Made by a program: the position numbers and the translations under genes. A DNA stretch of 5,423 bases from Fidelibacterota bacterium (GTDB taxonomy: Bacteria; Fidelibacterota; BS150m-G59), in assembly GCA_016784265.1 (NCBI GenBank), contig JADHUZ010000109.1:1-5423 (forward strand), read 5' to 3'. The notes beneath the pieces were generated by a model. The model was not told the DNA's origin. It saw nothing but the letters and a program-made list of their open reading frames with translations, and ran no database searches. Positions 1 to 5,423 of this stretch are shown here, one piece after another. Position 1 is the stretch's first letter, and each line of letters opens with the position of its first letter.

Positions 1-344
1 GTTCGCTCATGCTATTTGATACACCGGAAGCACCGGAGGGGATATTCCGCGTTTCGCTTCAGGTGATAATTCCGGCCGTTATCGTTACCGCTTTGTTTTT
101 TGTATTTGCACTCTCGCTTGCATATCGTGCGCACAAGAAGAAAATCGCCACAGGAGCAGATGGAATTGTCGGCGAAATCGGAATTGCAAAAACAAAATTA
201 AATCCAAAAGGCAAGGTTTCCGTTCATGGTGAAATCTGGAATGCCAGCGCCGATGAGGAAATTCCCAAAGGCGCAGAAATCGGCGTAACTGCCGTGAAGG
301 GAATGACGCTTTTTGTGAAAAAATCACAAGGTGATGATGCATAA
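1..344 (+). CDS. nfeD: NfeD family protein, C-terminal part (5' end outside window)
   Basis: This is the end of a membrane protein of the NfeD family, the usual partner of stomatin-like proteins. The reading frame is open to the left edge (first full codon at base 3). The visible start reads Ser-Leu-Met-Leu-Phe-Asp-Thr-Pro, which in long NfeD proteins lies inside the protein, so the ATG at 9 is probably internal. Counting from that Met, residues 18-39 form a hydrophobic membrane segment followed by a basic stretch (RAHKKK). Residues 49-105 form the soluble beta-barrel (OB-like) NfeD domain, with the typical G-x-x-G-E-I-G start and the KGKVSVHGEIWNA core. Long family members carry an N-terminal ClpP-like serine protease domain and more membrane segments; that part cannot be seen here, so long versus short form is inferred. 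The slipin gene 56 bases downstream on the same strand supports the call. Confidence 0.88.
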   Translation, partial: SLMLFDTPEAPEGIFRVSLQVIIPAVIVTALFFVFALSLAYRAHKKKIATGADGIVGEIGIAKTKLNPKGKVSVHGEIWNASADEEIPKGAEIGVTAVKGMTLFVKKSQGDDA

Positions 345-400
345 AATTTTATCATTCAACAATCAACTCTTGAAAATCAACATTCAAAAAGGAGAATAAA

Positions 401-1150
401 ATGTTCACACTATATCCAATTATTGTTCTAATAGTTTTCTTGCTTGCATCCGCGATTCGTGTGTTGCGGGAATACGAGCGGGGCGTAATTTTCCGTCTTG
501 GGCGACTAATCACAGCCAAAGGTCCCGGCTTAATTTTGCTGATTCCCGTCATTGACCGCATGGTGAAAGTCAGCCTGCGAACCATCGTGATGGATGTTCC
601 ACCGCAGGATATTATCACGAAAGACAATGTTTCTGTGACGGTTAACGCAGTGCTTTATTTTCGTGTGTTGGATCCAAGCAAGGCAGTCGTGGAGGTGGAA
701 GATTACATGTATGCAAGTTCGCAATTGGCACAGACGACGCTCCGCAGTGTACTCGGAGAAGCGGAATTAGATGATGTGCTTTCCGAACGGGAAAAAATTA
801 ATATAAAATTACAGGGAATTATTGATAAACAAACTGACCCGTGGGGCATTAAGGTTTCCAATGTGGAAATTAAACATGTGGATTTGCCTCATGAAATGCA
901 GAGGGCGATGGCGAAACAAGCCGAAGCCGAACGCGAACGGAGAGCAAAAATTATCAACGCAGAGGGCGAATATCAGGCTGCGGGCCGGCTCGCTGAAGCA
1001 TCATCAATCATAGAAAAACATCCAACTGCTTTGCAACTTCGATTTCTACAAACGCTGACGGAGGTTGCGTCGGAGAATAATTCAACAACCATTTTTCCAG
1101 TGCCGATAGATTTGTTCAAGCCGTTTTTAGAAAAGATGAATAGAGACTAA
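401..1150 (+). CDS. Slipin (stomatin-like, SPFH/band 7 domain) membrane protein
   Basis: A 249-residue member of the slipin branch of the SPFH superfamily, which form oligomeric membrane scaffolds. Residues 5-22 are a hydrophobic N-terminal anchor. The SPFH domain follows from about 24 to 190, opening with [13 protein letters not shown] and continuing through GPGL-x-L-x-IPVID, the [13 protein letters not shown] segment and [14 protein letters not shown]. Residues 170-200 are rich in Ala, Glu and Arg ([20 protein letters not shown]), the coiled coil expected to drive oligomerisation. The tail ends in a moderately hydrophobic [15 protein letters not shown] stretch (229-243). The ATG is supported by AAGGAG at 389-394, six bases upstream. 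Length fits the family. In the archaeal pair PH1510/PH1511 the NfeD-type protease cleaves the stomatin's hydrophobic C-terminal region; whether that applies here is inference. It is probably cotranscribed with the upstream NfeD gene. Confidence 0.93.
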   Translation: MFTLYPIIVLIVFLLASAIRVLREYERGVIFRLGRLITAKGPGLILLIPVIDRMVKVSLRTIVMDVPPQDIITKDNVSVTVNAVLYFRVLDPSKAVVEVEDYMYASSQLAQTTLRSVLGEAELDDVLSEREKINIKLQGIIDKQTDPWGIKVSNVEIKHVDLPHEMQRAMAKQAEAERERRAKIINAEGEYQAAGRLAEASSIIEKHPTALQLRFLQTLTEVASENNSTTIFPVPIDLFKPFLEKMNRD

Positions 1151-1158
1151 TCCTTCTG

Positions 1159-1179
1159 AACTGTGATAAACAGGTTTTT
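1159..1179 (+). terminator. Weak putative terminator after the NfeD-slipin unit
   Basis: CTGT (1161-1164) and ACAG (1170-1173) pair around a five-base loop. The stem extends by two A-T pairs (1159-1160 with 1175-1176) if G1174 is bulged, and five T residues run from 1175 to 1179. The stem is short and A/T-rich, so termination may be inefficient. It sits where a terminator is expected, 8 bases after the slipin stop and before the convergent DsrE-type gene. Confidence 0.3.
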
Positions 1180-1184
1180 ACATT

Positions 1185-1517
1185 TTATGGCTTGATTACT
1201 CGATCTGCCGTTGCCATCATTTGAACGGATTGTTCCATTGTTCCAATTCCACCGATGAGTAAATTGTTTTTCAAGTTGTAGTGCTCCAAACAGGTGATAC
1301 AACTTGCAATTTGCGCACCTTTTTCTTCTAATGTTCGTAAATGTTTGAGTGCTGGATTTTCTGCTGTTGTTAAAAAAACACCAGAATTTACACAGCCAAT
1401 TATATCAATTTGAATATCAGATTTGGCAAGGTTTTTCAAAAACGACACCAATAGTTTTTTCCCAAGTTCTTGGTCGCCTTCACCCATTTTATCTGAATTT
1501 AAACACAAAAATGTCAT
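1185..1517 (-). CDS. DsrE-fold protein resembling the C-terminal domain of YedF
   Basis: A complete 110-residue small cytoplasmic protein. It closely follows the pattern of the DsrE-like C-terminal domain of YedF, a protein linked to sulfur transfer and selenium metabolism: an N-terminal MTFLCLNSDKMGEGDQELGKKLL, then DIIGCVNSGVFLTTAEN, then LEEKGAQIASCITCLEHYNL, ending in TADRVIKP. Cysteines are at 5, 42, 73 and 76; the C73-x-x-C76 pair corresponds to the C-G-T-C of typical YedF and is the likely functional site. YedF usually has an N-terminal TusA domain of about 75 residues. Here there is none: the ATG at 1517 is preceded by a good ribosome site (AGGAAG on the - strand, about 1522-1527). 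It may therefore act with a TusA protein encoded elsewhere. No selenium or sulfur gene is visible nearby, so the exact role is unknown. It is convergent with slipin and divergent from proS. Confidence 0.85.
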   Translation of the reverse strand: MTFLCLNSDKMGEGDQELGKKLLVSFLKNLAKSDIQIDIIGCVNSGVFLTTAENPALKHLRTLEEKGAQIASCITCLEHYNLKNNLLIGGIGTMEQSVQMMATADRVIKP

Positions 1518-1539
1518 ATTTCTTCCTATTTTAATAAAG

Positions 1540-1572
1540 CAAAATTACGAAACTCTTTCGGGTTCAGGCAAA
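1540..1572 (-). promoter_or_regulatory. Bacteroidota-type promoter for the DsrE-like gene (putative)
   Basis: Read on the - strand, TTTG (1572-1569) and TAATTTTG (1547-1540) are separated by 21 bases. The second element is an exact match to the TAnnTTTG -7 box of Bacteroidota-type sigma factors, and the first matches their -33 TTTG box. Transcription would begin near 1533, giving a short leader that still contains the AGGAAG ribosome site before the ATG at 1517. In A/T-rich intergenic DNA such matches can arise by chance. Confidence 0.45.
1548..1560. repeat. Small perfect inverted repeat in the divergent intergenic region
   Basis: CGAAA (1548-1552) and TTTCG (1556-1560) are exact inverted copies around CTC. 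The repeat lies between the two putative boxes of the DsrE-gene promoter and 70 bases upstream of the proS start, a position suited to an operator. At 5 bases per arm it is too short to call a regulator site with confidence. Confidence 0.25.
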
Positions 1573-1617
1573 GCCAAAATTATCGTAAATTATCTACCTT
1601 GAAAAACAGAAATTTTG

Positions 1618-1623
1618 AAAGGA
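1618..1623 (+). promoter_or_regulatory. Ribosome binding site that decides the proS start
   Basis: AAAGGA at 1618-1623 is six bases before the GTG at 1630. The in-frame TTG at 1615 lies just upstream of this site and has no comparable sequence before it, so the GTG is the better start. Confidence 0.7.
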
Positions 1624-1629
1624 ATTCGC

Positions 1630-3102
1630 GTGAGCAAAGGCGTTACAAAACAAAGTGAAGATTTTCCAAAATGGTACACCGATGTCGTAACCAAAGCCGA
1701 ATTGGCGGATTATAGCCCCGTCAAAGGCTCGATGGTTATTCGTCCGTATGGGTTTGCGTTGTGGGAAAATATGAAAGCGGCATTGGACAACATGTTCAAA
1801 GAAACTGGGCATGTAAACGCTTATTTTCCGCTGTTTATTCCAAAATCGTTTTTATCGAAAGAAGCCGAGCATGTGGACGGATTTGCCAAAGAATGCGCCG
1901 TTGTAACACATCATCGTTTGCGTGCAACGGCAGATGGAAAAGGTGTCGAAGCTGATCCCGACGCAAAACTCGAAGAAGAATTAATCGTGCGTCCAACAAG
2001 CGAGACGATAATTTGGTCGATGTATAAAAAATGGATTAACTCGTATCGCGATTTGCCAATTTTAATCAATCAATGGGCAAATGTTGTGCGATGGGAAATG
2101 CGAACGCGGCTGTTTTTGCGAACAACTGAATTTTTGTGGCAAGAAGGACACACCGCTCACGCAACCGCCGAAGAGGCCGAAGAAGAAACGCTGAAAATGC
2201 TCGAAGTTTATCGCAAATTTGCCGAAGAATTTATGGCAATTCCCGTTCTGACAGGCCCGAAAACTGAATCAGAAAAATTTGCCGGTGCGGAGACAACCTA
2301 TTGCATCGAGGCGATGATGGGCGATAAAAAGGCCTTGCAATCCGGCACAAGCCACAATTTAGGGCAAAATTTCGCTAAAGCGTTTGATGTAACTTTTCAG
2401 AATGAAAATAATGAGCAGGATTTGGTTTGGGCGACAAGTTGGGGCGTTTCAACTCGTCTCGTCGGGGCTGTGATTATGGCGCATGGCGATGACAAAGGTT
2501 TGATTCTACCGCCGAAAATTGCACCATATCCTGTGGTGATTATTCCAATTTTTCGCGATGATACAAAAGATGCTGTGATGAAACACACCGAAAAAATCAC
2601 CGAAAGTTTGAAATCCGCAGGTGTAATTTTCCATCTTGATTTGCGCGAAAAAATGTCGCCGGGCTGGAAGTTTAACGAATGGGAAATGAAAGGCGCGCCA
2701 CTTCGTATGGAAATTGGTCCTCGCGATGCAGAAAATGATGCTGTCGTTTTGGCGCGGCGCGACACTGGTGAAAAAATCACGCAAAACATCGGAAAAATTG
2801 GTGAGTTTACAGCAAATTTGCTCAATGAAATTCAAAATGCAATGCTCGAAAAAGCCAAAATTTTCCGTGATGATAACACATTTGACATCGCCGATTATGA
2901 TGAATTCAAACAACGCAACGAATCAGACGGCGGATTTTATCGCGCTGGCTGGTGCGGGAGCGAAGAATGCGAATCGAAAGTACAGGAAGAAACAAAAGCC
3001 ACAATTCGCGTGATTCCATTTGATGAAAATCCCAGCGGAAAAACATGCCTGCTGTGCGGGAAAAAGGCAAAACACGAAGTCGTTTTTTCGAAAGCATATT
3101 AA
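1630..3102 (+). CDS. proS: Prolyl-tRNA synthetase, archaeal/eukaryotic-like type (class II)
   Basis: Cytoplasmic enzyme that joins proline to tRNA-Pro using ATP. With the GTG start it has 490 residues. Class II signatures are visible (numbered from the GTG): the RPTSET segment that binds proline/ATP at 121-126, motif 2 around [21 protein letters not shown] (arginine at 154, with [11 protein letters not shown] after it), and motif 3 at [19 protein letters not shown] with its arginine at 276. The large editing insertion of E. coli-type enzymes is absent between motifs 2 and 3. An anticodon-binding domain follows (about 295-395), then a C-terminal zinc-binding domain with cysteines 442, 447, 473 and 476, and a terminal tyrosine, all typical of the archaeal/eukaryotic-like class. 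This class is also found in several bacterial phyla, including Bacteroidota. It is the first gene of the + strand cluster; its stop is 3 bases before recO. Confidence 0.97.
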   Translation: MSKGVTKQSEDFPKWYTDVVTKAELADYSPVKGSMVIRPYGFALWENMKAALDNMFKETGHVNAYFPLFIPKSFLSKEAEHVDGFAKECAVVTHHRLRATADGKGVEADPDAKLEEELIVRPTSETIIWSMYKKWINSYRDLPILINQWANVVRWEMRTRLFLRTTEFLWQEGHTAHATAEEAEEETLKMLEVYRKFAEEFMAIPVLTGPKTESEKFAGAETTYCIEAMMGDKKALQSGTSHNLGQNFAKAFDVTFQNENNEQDLVWATSWGVSTRLVGAVIMAHGDDKGLILPPKIAPYPVVIIPIFRDDTKDAVMKHTEKITESLKSAGVIFHLDLREKMSPGWKFNEWEMKGAPLRMEIGPRDAENDAVVLARRDTGEKITQNIGKIGEFTANLLNEIQNAMLEKAKIFRDDNTFDIADYDEFKQRNESDGGFYRAGWCGSEECESKVQEETKATIRVIPFDENPSGKTCLLCGKKAKHEVVFSKAY

Positions 3103-3105
3103 TTT

Positions 3106-3846
3106 TTGTCGATAGAGCGAACTTCGGCGTTGATTTTGCGGAAAATCCCGCATAGCGAAACGAGTGAAATTTTGAATGTTATCTCGCCTGATTTTGGAAA
3201 GTTGGCACTAATTGCAAAAGGAAGCCGACGACAAAAAAGTCAATTTGCGGGGATTTTGATTCCGTTGCAATTGCTCCAATTGGATTATTATCACAAGTCA
3301 ACGCGCTCCATCCAAAACCTTAAAGAAGCGTCAATCACAGAGCGATTTCAAAACATCCAAAATGATTTAGAGCATTCAACGATTGCTACAATTATGACAG
3401 AAATCACGCTGAAAACAGCACAAGAAAACACGGAGACAAAGGATAAATTTTCGTTTTTGGTGAACGCATTTCGGCATTTGAATAAGCCGTGCAAATATCC
3501 AACAAATGCTCTCATTCGATTTTGGTTGCGATGGTTAGATTTGGCTGGATATCGTCCGAATTTTTCCGCTTGCGAACATTGTAAAAATCAACTTTCACGC
3601 GCAAATTTTTCCACTCAAACAGGCGATATTTATTGTCATCGATGTGCTAATAAATCCAACATTTCTGAAAACACTTTGGCAGTTCTTCGCGATTTTCAAA
3701 ACACGAAAACCGATAATATTGATGCACAAATAAACAAAAAAATCTCAAAAGAAGGATTGGTTTTTTTAACACAATTTAGCAAATTTCATATTGAAACGAT
3801 GAGTAATTTGAAAAGTTTGATCATTTACAACAGGATGTTTTCGTGA
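3106..3846 (+). CDS. recO: DNA repair protein RecO
   Basis: RecO helps load RecA onto single-stranded DNA covered by SSB in the RecFOR recombinational repair pathway, and can anneal DNA strands. This 246-residue protein has the usual length. The N-terminal OB-fold is seen in TSALILRKIPHSETSEILNVISPDFGKLALIAKGSRR (7-42), matching the family's conserved opening. A helical middle region follows, then a four-cysteine zinc motif at C156-x-x-C159 and C177-x-x-C180, present in Deinococcus-type RecO but absent in E. coli. The start is TTG at 3106, the first possible start after the proS stop, and it gives the family's normal N-terminus. No strong ribosome site precedes it (only GAAAG about 11 bases away), so translation probably depends on ribosomes finishing proS. 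It overlaps the hydrolase gene by 4 bases. The gene looks more A/T-rich than the NfeD-slipin unit. Confidence 0.95.
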   Translation: MSIERTSALILRKIPHSETSEILNVISPDFGKLALIAKGSRRQKSQFAGILIPLQLLQLDYYHKSTRSIQNLKEASITERFQNIQNDLEHSTIATIMTEITLKTAQENTETKDKFSFLVNAFRHLNKPCKYPTNALIRFWLRWLDLAGYRPNFSACEHCKNQLSRANFSTQTGDIYCHRCANKSNISENTLAVLRDFQNTKTDNIDAQINKKISKEGLVFLTQFSKFHIETMSNLKSLIIYNRMFS

Positions 3847-4577
3847 AAATCCGCACTGAATGGCAACCAATTTCTCTCAAAGGAAACGAAGCAGGAATTT
3901 TGCTTTTGCATGGATTCACGGGTTCACCCTATGAACTCAAAGATTTGGCAAGATTTTTGCATGAATCTGGATATTCCGTCGAAGTTCCGCTTTTGCCCGG
4001 GCATGGCACAAAAGTTGAAAATTTAAATCACATCGGCTGGAAAGAGTGGAAAAACGCAGCGGAAAATCATCTGAAATTAATGCAAGAAAAACACAAGATC
4101 GTTTTTGCTGGTGGGCTTTCGATGGGCGCAGTATTATCATTGCATCTTGCGGCAAATTTTGATTTTCGTGGCGTTGTGGCGATGTCGGGTGCTACAAAAA
4201 TATACGATTGGAAATCATCGATCGCACCATTCGTCCGGTTTTTTGTATCTAAATTTCCCAAAAATCGAAAATTCAAAAAAGGCTACGATTCTGCGTTGGG
4301 CTATCAAGAATATCCAGTTTCTGGCGTGGCACAATTACGGAAATTATTGCGATTTGTCCGAAAAGAACTTCCGCAAATCTCCATGCCTGCGCTCATTGTG
4401 CATTCCGAAAAAGATTTGCGCTCACCAATCAAAAACTCGGAAGAAATATTTCAAAAAATCTCGTCTTCGGACAAACAATTTGTGCGATTGGCAGAATCTG
4501 GGCATGTGATTACGGTCGATCACGAGCGTTCACAAGTGAAAGAAGCCTTTTTGAAATTTGTGAAAGCACACGAATGA
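3843..4577 (+). CDS. Alpha/beta-hydrolase, carboxylesterase / monoacylglycerol lipase type
   Basis: A 244-residue cytoplasmic serine hydrolase with no signal peptide. The catalytic parts are all present: the oxyanion-hole segment HGFTG (23-27), PGHG (52-55), the nucleophile elbow G-L-S-M-G with Ser93, the acid Asp191 in HSEKD, and His221 in ESGH. Spacing and length closely resemble the bacterial carboxylesterase Est30 of Geobacillus (catalytic Ser94, Asp193, His223), which cleaves short to medium acyl esters. The real substrate cannot be told from sequence; a monoglyceride or a lipid breakdown product is plausible. It starts with GTG, sharing GTGA with the recO stop, and has AGGA at 3832-3835, seven bases upstream. 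Its stop overlaps the rhomboid start (ATGA). These overlaps suggest coupled translation across recO, this gene and the rhomboid. Confidence 0.92.
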   Translation: MKIRTEWQPISLKGNEAGILLLHGFTGSPYELKDLARFLHESGYSVEVPLLPGHGTKVENLNHIGWKEWKNAAENHLKLMQEKHKIVFAGGLSMGAVLSLHLAANFDFRGVVAMSGATKIYDWKSSIAPFVRFFVSKFPKNRKFKKGYDSALGYQEYPVSGVAQLRKLLRFVRKELPQISMPALIVHSEKDLRSPIKNSEEIFQKISSSDKQFVRLAESGHVITVDHERSQVKEAFLKFVKAHE

Positions 4578-5423
4578 ACGGACATTTTAATCCGTTTCAA
4601 TCGGGTTGGCGACAGACTTCCAACACGATTCGAAAAATCATTTTGGCAAATGCCATTATCTTTTTTCTGCAAATTTTGTTACAAACAAATCAGGGCGATT
4701 TGCTCGTCAATGCATTTGCTCTAATTCCGCAAAAAGTGATTTTTAAATTGCAAATTTGGCGACTTTTCACTTACATGTTTTTACACGGCGGAATGATGCA
4801 CATTGCTATGAATATGTTCGGATTGTGGATGTTCGGACGAGAAATTGAGCAAATTTTGGGACGAAAACGGTTTCTAAATTTTTACATTCTCACCGGGGTT
4901 TGTAGCGGATTGTTGACGGCCGTTCTATCTTTTTCTTCGACTATTCCTGTGATTGGCGCAAGCGGTGCAGTTTTTGCTGTTTTGCTTGCATTTGCGTTAT
5001 ATTTTCCAAATCGAACAATTTATTTTAATCTGCTATTCCCAATTCCAGCAAAAATTTTCGTGGCAATTTTAGCCGTGATTACTATCACATCTACTTTTGG
5101 TCAATCTGGCGATGGAATTAGCCACAGCACTCATCTGGGCGGTCTGCTTTTTGGGTGGCTATTTTTACGGAAATTCCCCGGTATTTTATCCTTCGACTTG
5201 GCAAAATTTCGGATAGGAAAAACACCAGAAAATGTCGTGAAAATGAAATCACAAATTGGATTTTGGAATAAATTGTTGCGAAAATTTGGCATAAAATTCA
5301 CAAAAAAAAGACCCCACGATTTGCATCGCGAGGTCAATCGGATTTTAGATAAAATGAATCGGTTGGGTTATCACAATCTCACAGAAGAAGAAATTGAAAT
5401 TCTCCGCAAGAGTGCCGATAAAT
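4574..5423 (+). CDS. Rhomboid family intramembrane serine protease (3' end outside window)
   Basis: Integral membrane protease that cuts other membrane proteins within or near the bilayer. The frame runs from ATG at 4574 to the right edge with no stop: 283 codons visible. Hydrophobic segments lie near 21-37, 63-89, 102-122, 127-145, 158-175 and 184-199, consistent with the six-helix rhomboid core. Signatures are WRLFTYMFLHGGMMHIAMN (His76 and Asn80, oxyanion stabilisers), the G-A-S-G motif with catalytic Ser130, and HSTHLGG with catalytic His187, so it should be active. After the core comes a basic soluble tail (about 200-283) ending in a helical module, REVNRILDKMNRLGYHNLTEEEIEIL, like that appended to many rhomboids of Bacteroidota and relatives. 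This is usually close to the C-terminus, so probably little is missing. The start overlaps the hydrolase stop by 4 bases. Substrates are unknown. Confidence 0.93.
   Translation, partial: MNGHFNPFQSGWRQTSNTIRKIILANAIIFFLQILLQTNQGDLLVNAFALIPQKVIFKLQIWRLFTYMFLHGGMMHIAMNMFGLWMFGREIEQILGRKRFLNFYILTGVCSGLLTAVLSFSSTIPVIGASGAVFAVLLAFALYFPNRTIYFNLLFPIPAKIFVAILAVITITSTFGQSGDGISHSTHLGGLLFGWLFLRKFPGILSFDLAKFRIGKTPENVVKMKSQIGFWNKLLRKFGIKFTKKRPHDLHREVNRILDKMNRLGYHNLTEEEIEILRKSADK
5302..5335 (-). terminator. Intrinsic terminator on the - strand inside the rhomboid coding sequence
   Basis: Read on the - strand, bases 5335-5326 and 5319-5310 form a ten-pair stem around a six-base loop (TGCAAA), followed at once by eight T residues (5309-5302). 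In the - strand RNA all ten pairs form, eight Watson-Crick and two G-U. In the + strand RNA those two positions become C-A mismatches and no T-tract follows, so the element is directional. It would stop a transcript entering from the right of the window. No gene on the - strand is visible here, so what it serves is unknown. Confidence 0.6.

Noticed and set aside
345..400. Repeated AATCAAC and ATTCAA words between NfeD and slipin
   Set aside because: The words are short, imperfectly spaced and expected in A/T-rich DNA; only the AAGGAG ribosome site in this gap is convincing.
85..627. Two open frames on the - strand opposite NfeD and slipin
   Set aside because: They lie antisense to well-recognised genes, show no family pattern and have low-complexity, Arg/His/Phe-rich translations typical of shadow frames.
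1615..1617. TTG as the proS start, giving 495 residues
   Set aside because: The ribosome site AAAGGA at 1618-1623 lies downstream of this TTG and is ideally spaced for the GTG at 1630.
2397..2913. Long - strand open frames of 142 and 135 codons opposite proS
   Set aside because: They are antisense to the conserved motif 3 and anticodon-binding region of ProS; the translations resemble no family and there is no convincing ribosome site.
3046..3060. Hairpin CCTGC-TGT-GCGGG near the end of proS as a possible terminator
   Set aside because: It has only five pairs, one of them G-U, has no T-tract on either side in the right place, and falls on the codons of the zinc-binding cysteines, which explain its sequence.
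4105..4509. 134-codon + strand open frame inside the hydrolase gene
   Set aside because: It is out of frame with a hydrolase whose full catalytic triad is intact; its translation is rich in Cys, Lys and Asn with no recognisable motif.
5131..5337. 68-codon - strand open frame opposite the rhomboid tail
   Set aside because: It begins inside the - strand terminator hairpin, so it could not be carried by the transcript ending there, and its translation has no recognisable features.

Overview
The window is ordinary bacterial chromosome, gene-dense and rather A/T-rich, with six protein genes: two cut by the window edges and four complete. No RNA gene, CRISPR array, insertion sequence or phage gene was seen. 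The best lineage guess is the Bacteroidota/Chlorobiota (FCB) side of the tree. The clues are a promoter-like TTTG-N21-TAATTTTG upstream of the DsrE-type gene, a prolyl-tRNA synthetase of the archaeal/eukaryotic-like class, and a rhomboid with the C-terminal helical module common in that group. Clear Shine-Dalgarno sequences also occur, so the assignment is tentative.

Left part (1-1150, + strand): the 3' end of a long-type NfeD gene, then a slipin (stomatin/SPFH) gene. This is the classic two-gene membrane module in which the NfeD protein and the stomatin-like protein work together. A weak hairpin with a T-tract closes the unit at about 1159-1179.

Middle (1185-1517, - strand): a small DsrE-fold protein that resembles the C-terminal half of YedF but has no TusA half. 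It converges on the slipin gene and diverges from proS. The 112-base gap before proS holds the promoter-like elements and a small perfect inverted repeat.

Right part (1630-5423, + strand): a tight four-gene cluster, proS - recO - alpha/beta-hydrolase (carboxylesterase type) - rhomboid protease. ProS and RecO are separated by 3 bases and share a reading frame. RecO/hydrolase and hydrolase/rhomboid overlap by 4 bases (GTGA and ATGA). Three consecutive genes start at GTG, TTG and GTG. The cluster mixes translation, recombinational repair, ester hydrolysis and membrane proteolysis, so it looks like housekeeping genes sharing transcription rather than one pathway.

The most unusual signal is a well-formed intrinsic terminator that works only on the - strand, embedded in the 3' part of the rhomboid coding sequence (5302-5335). 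It implies a transcript entering from the right, either a convergent neighbour or an antisense RNA. I found no evidence for a new multi-gene system here.
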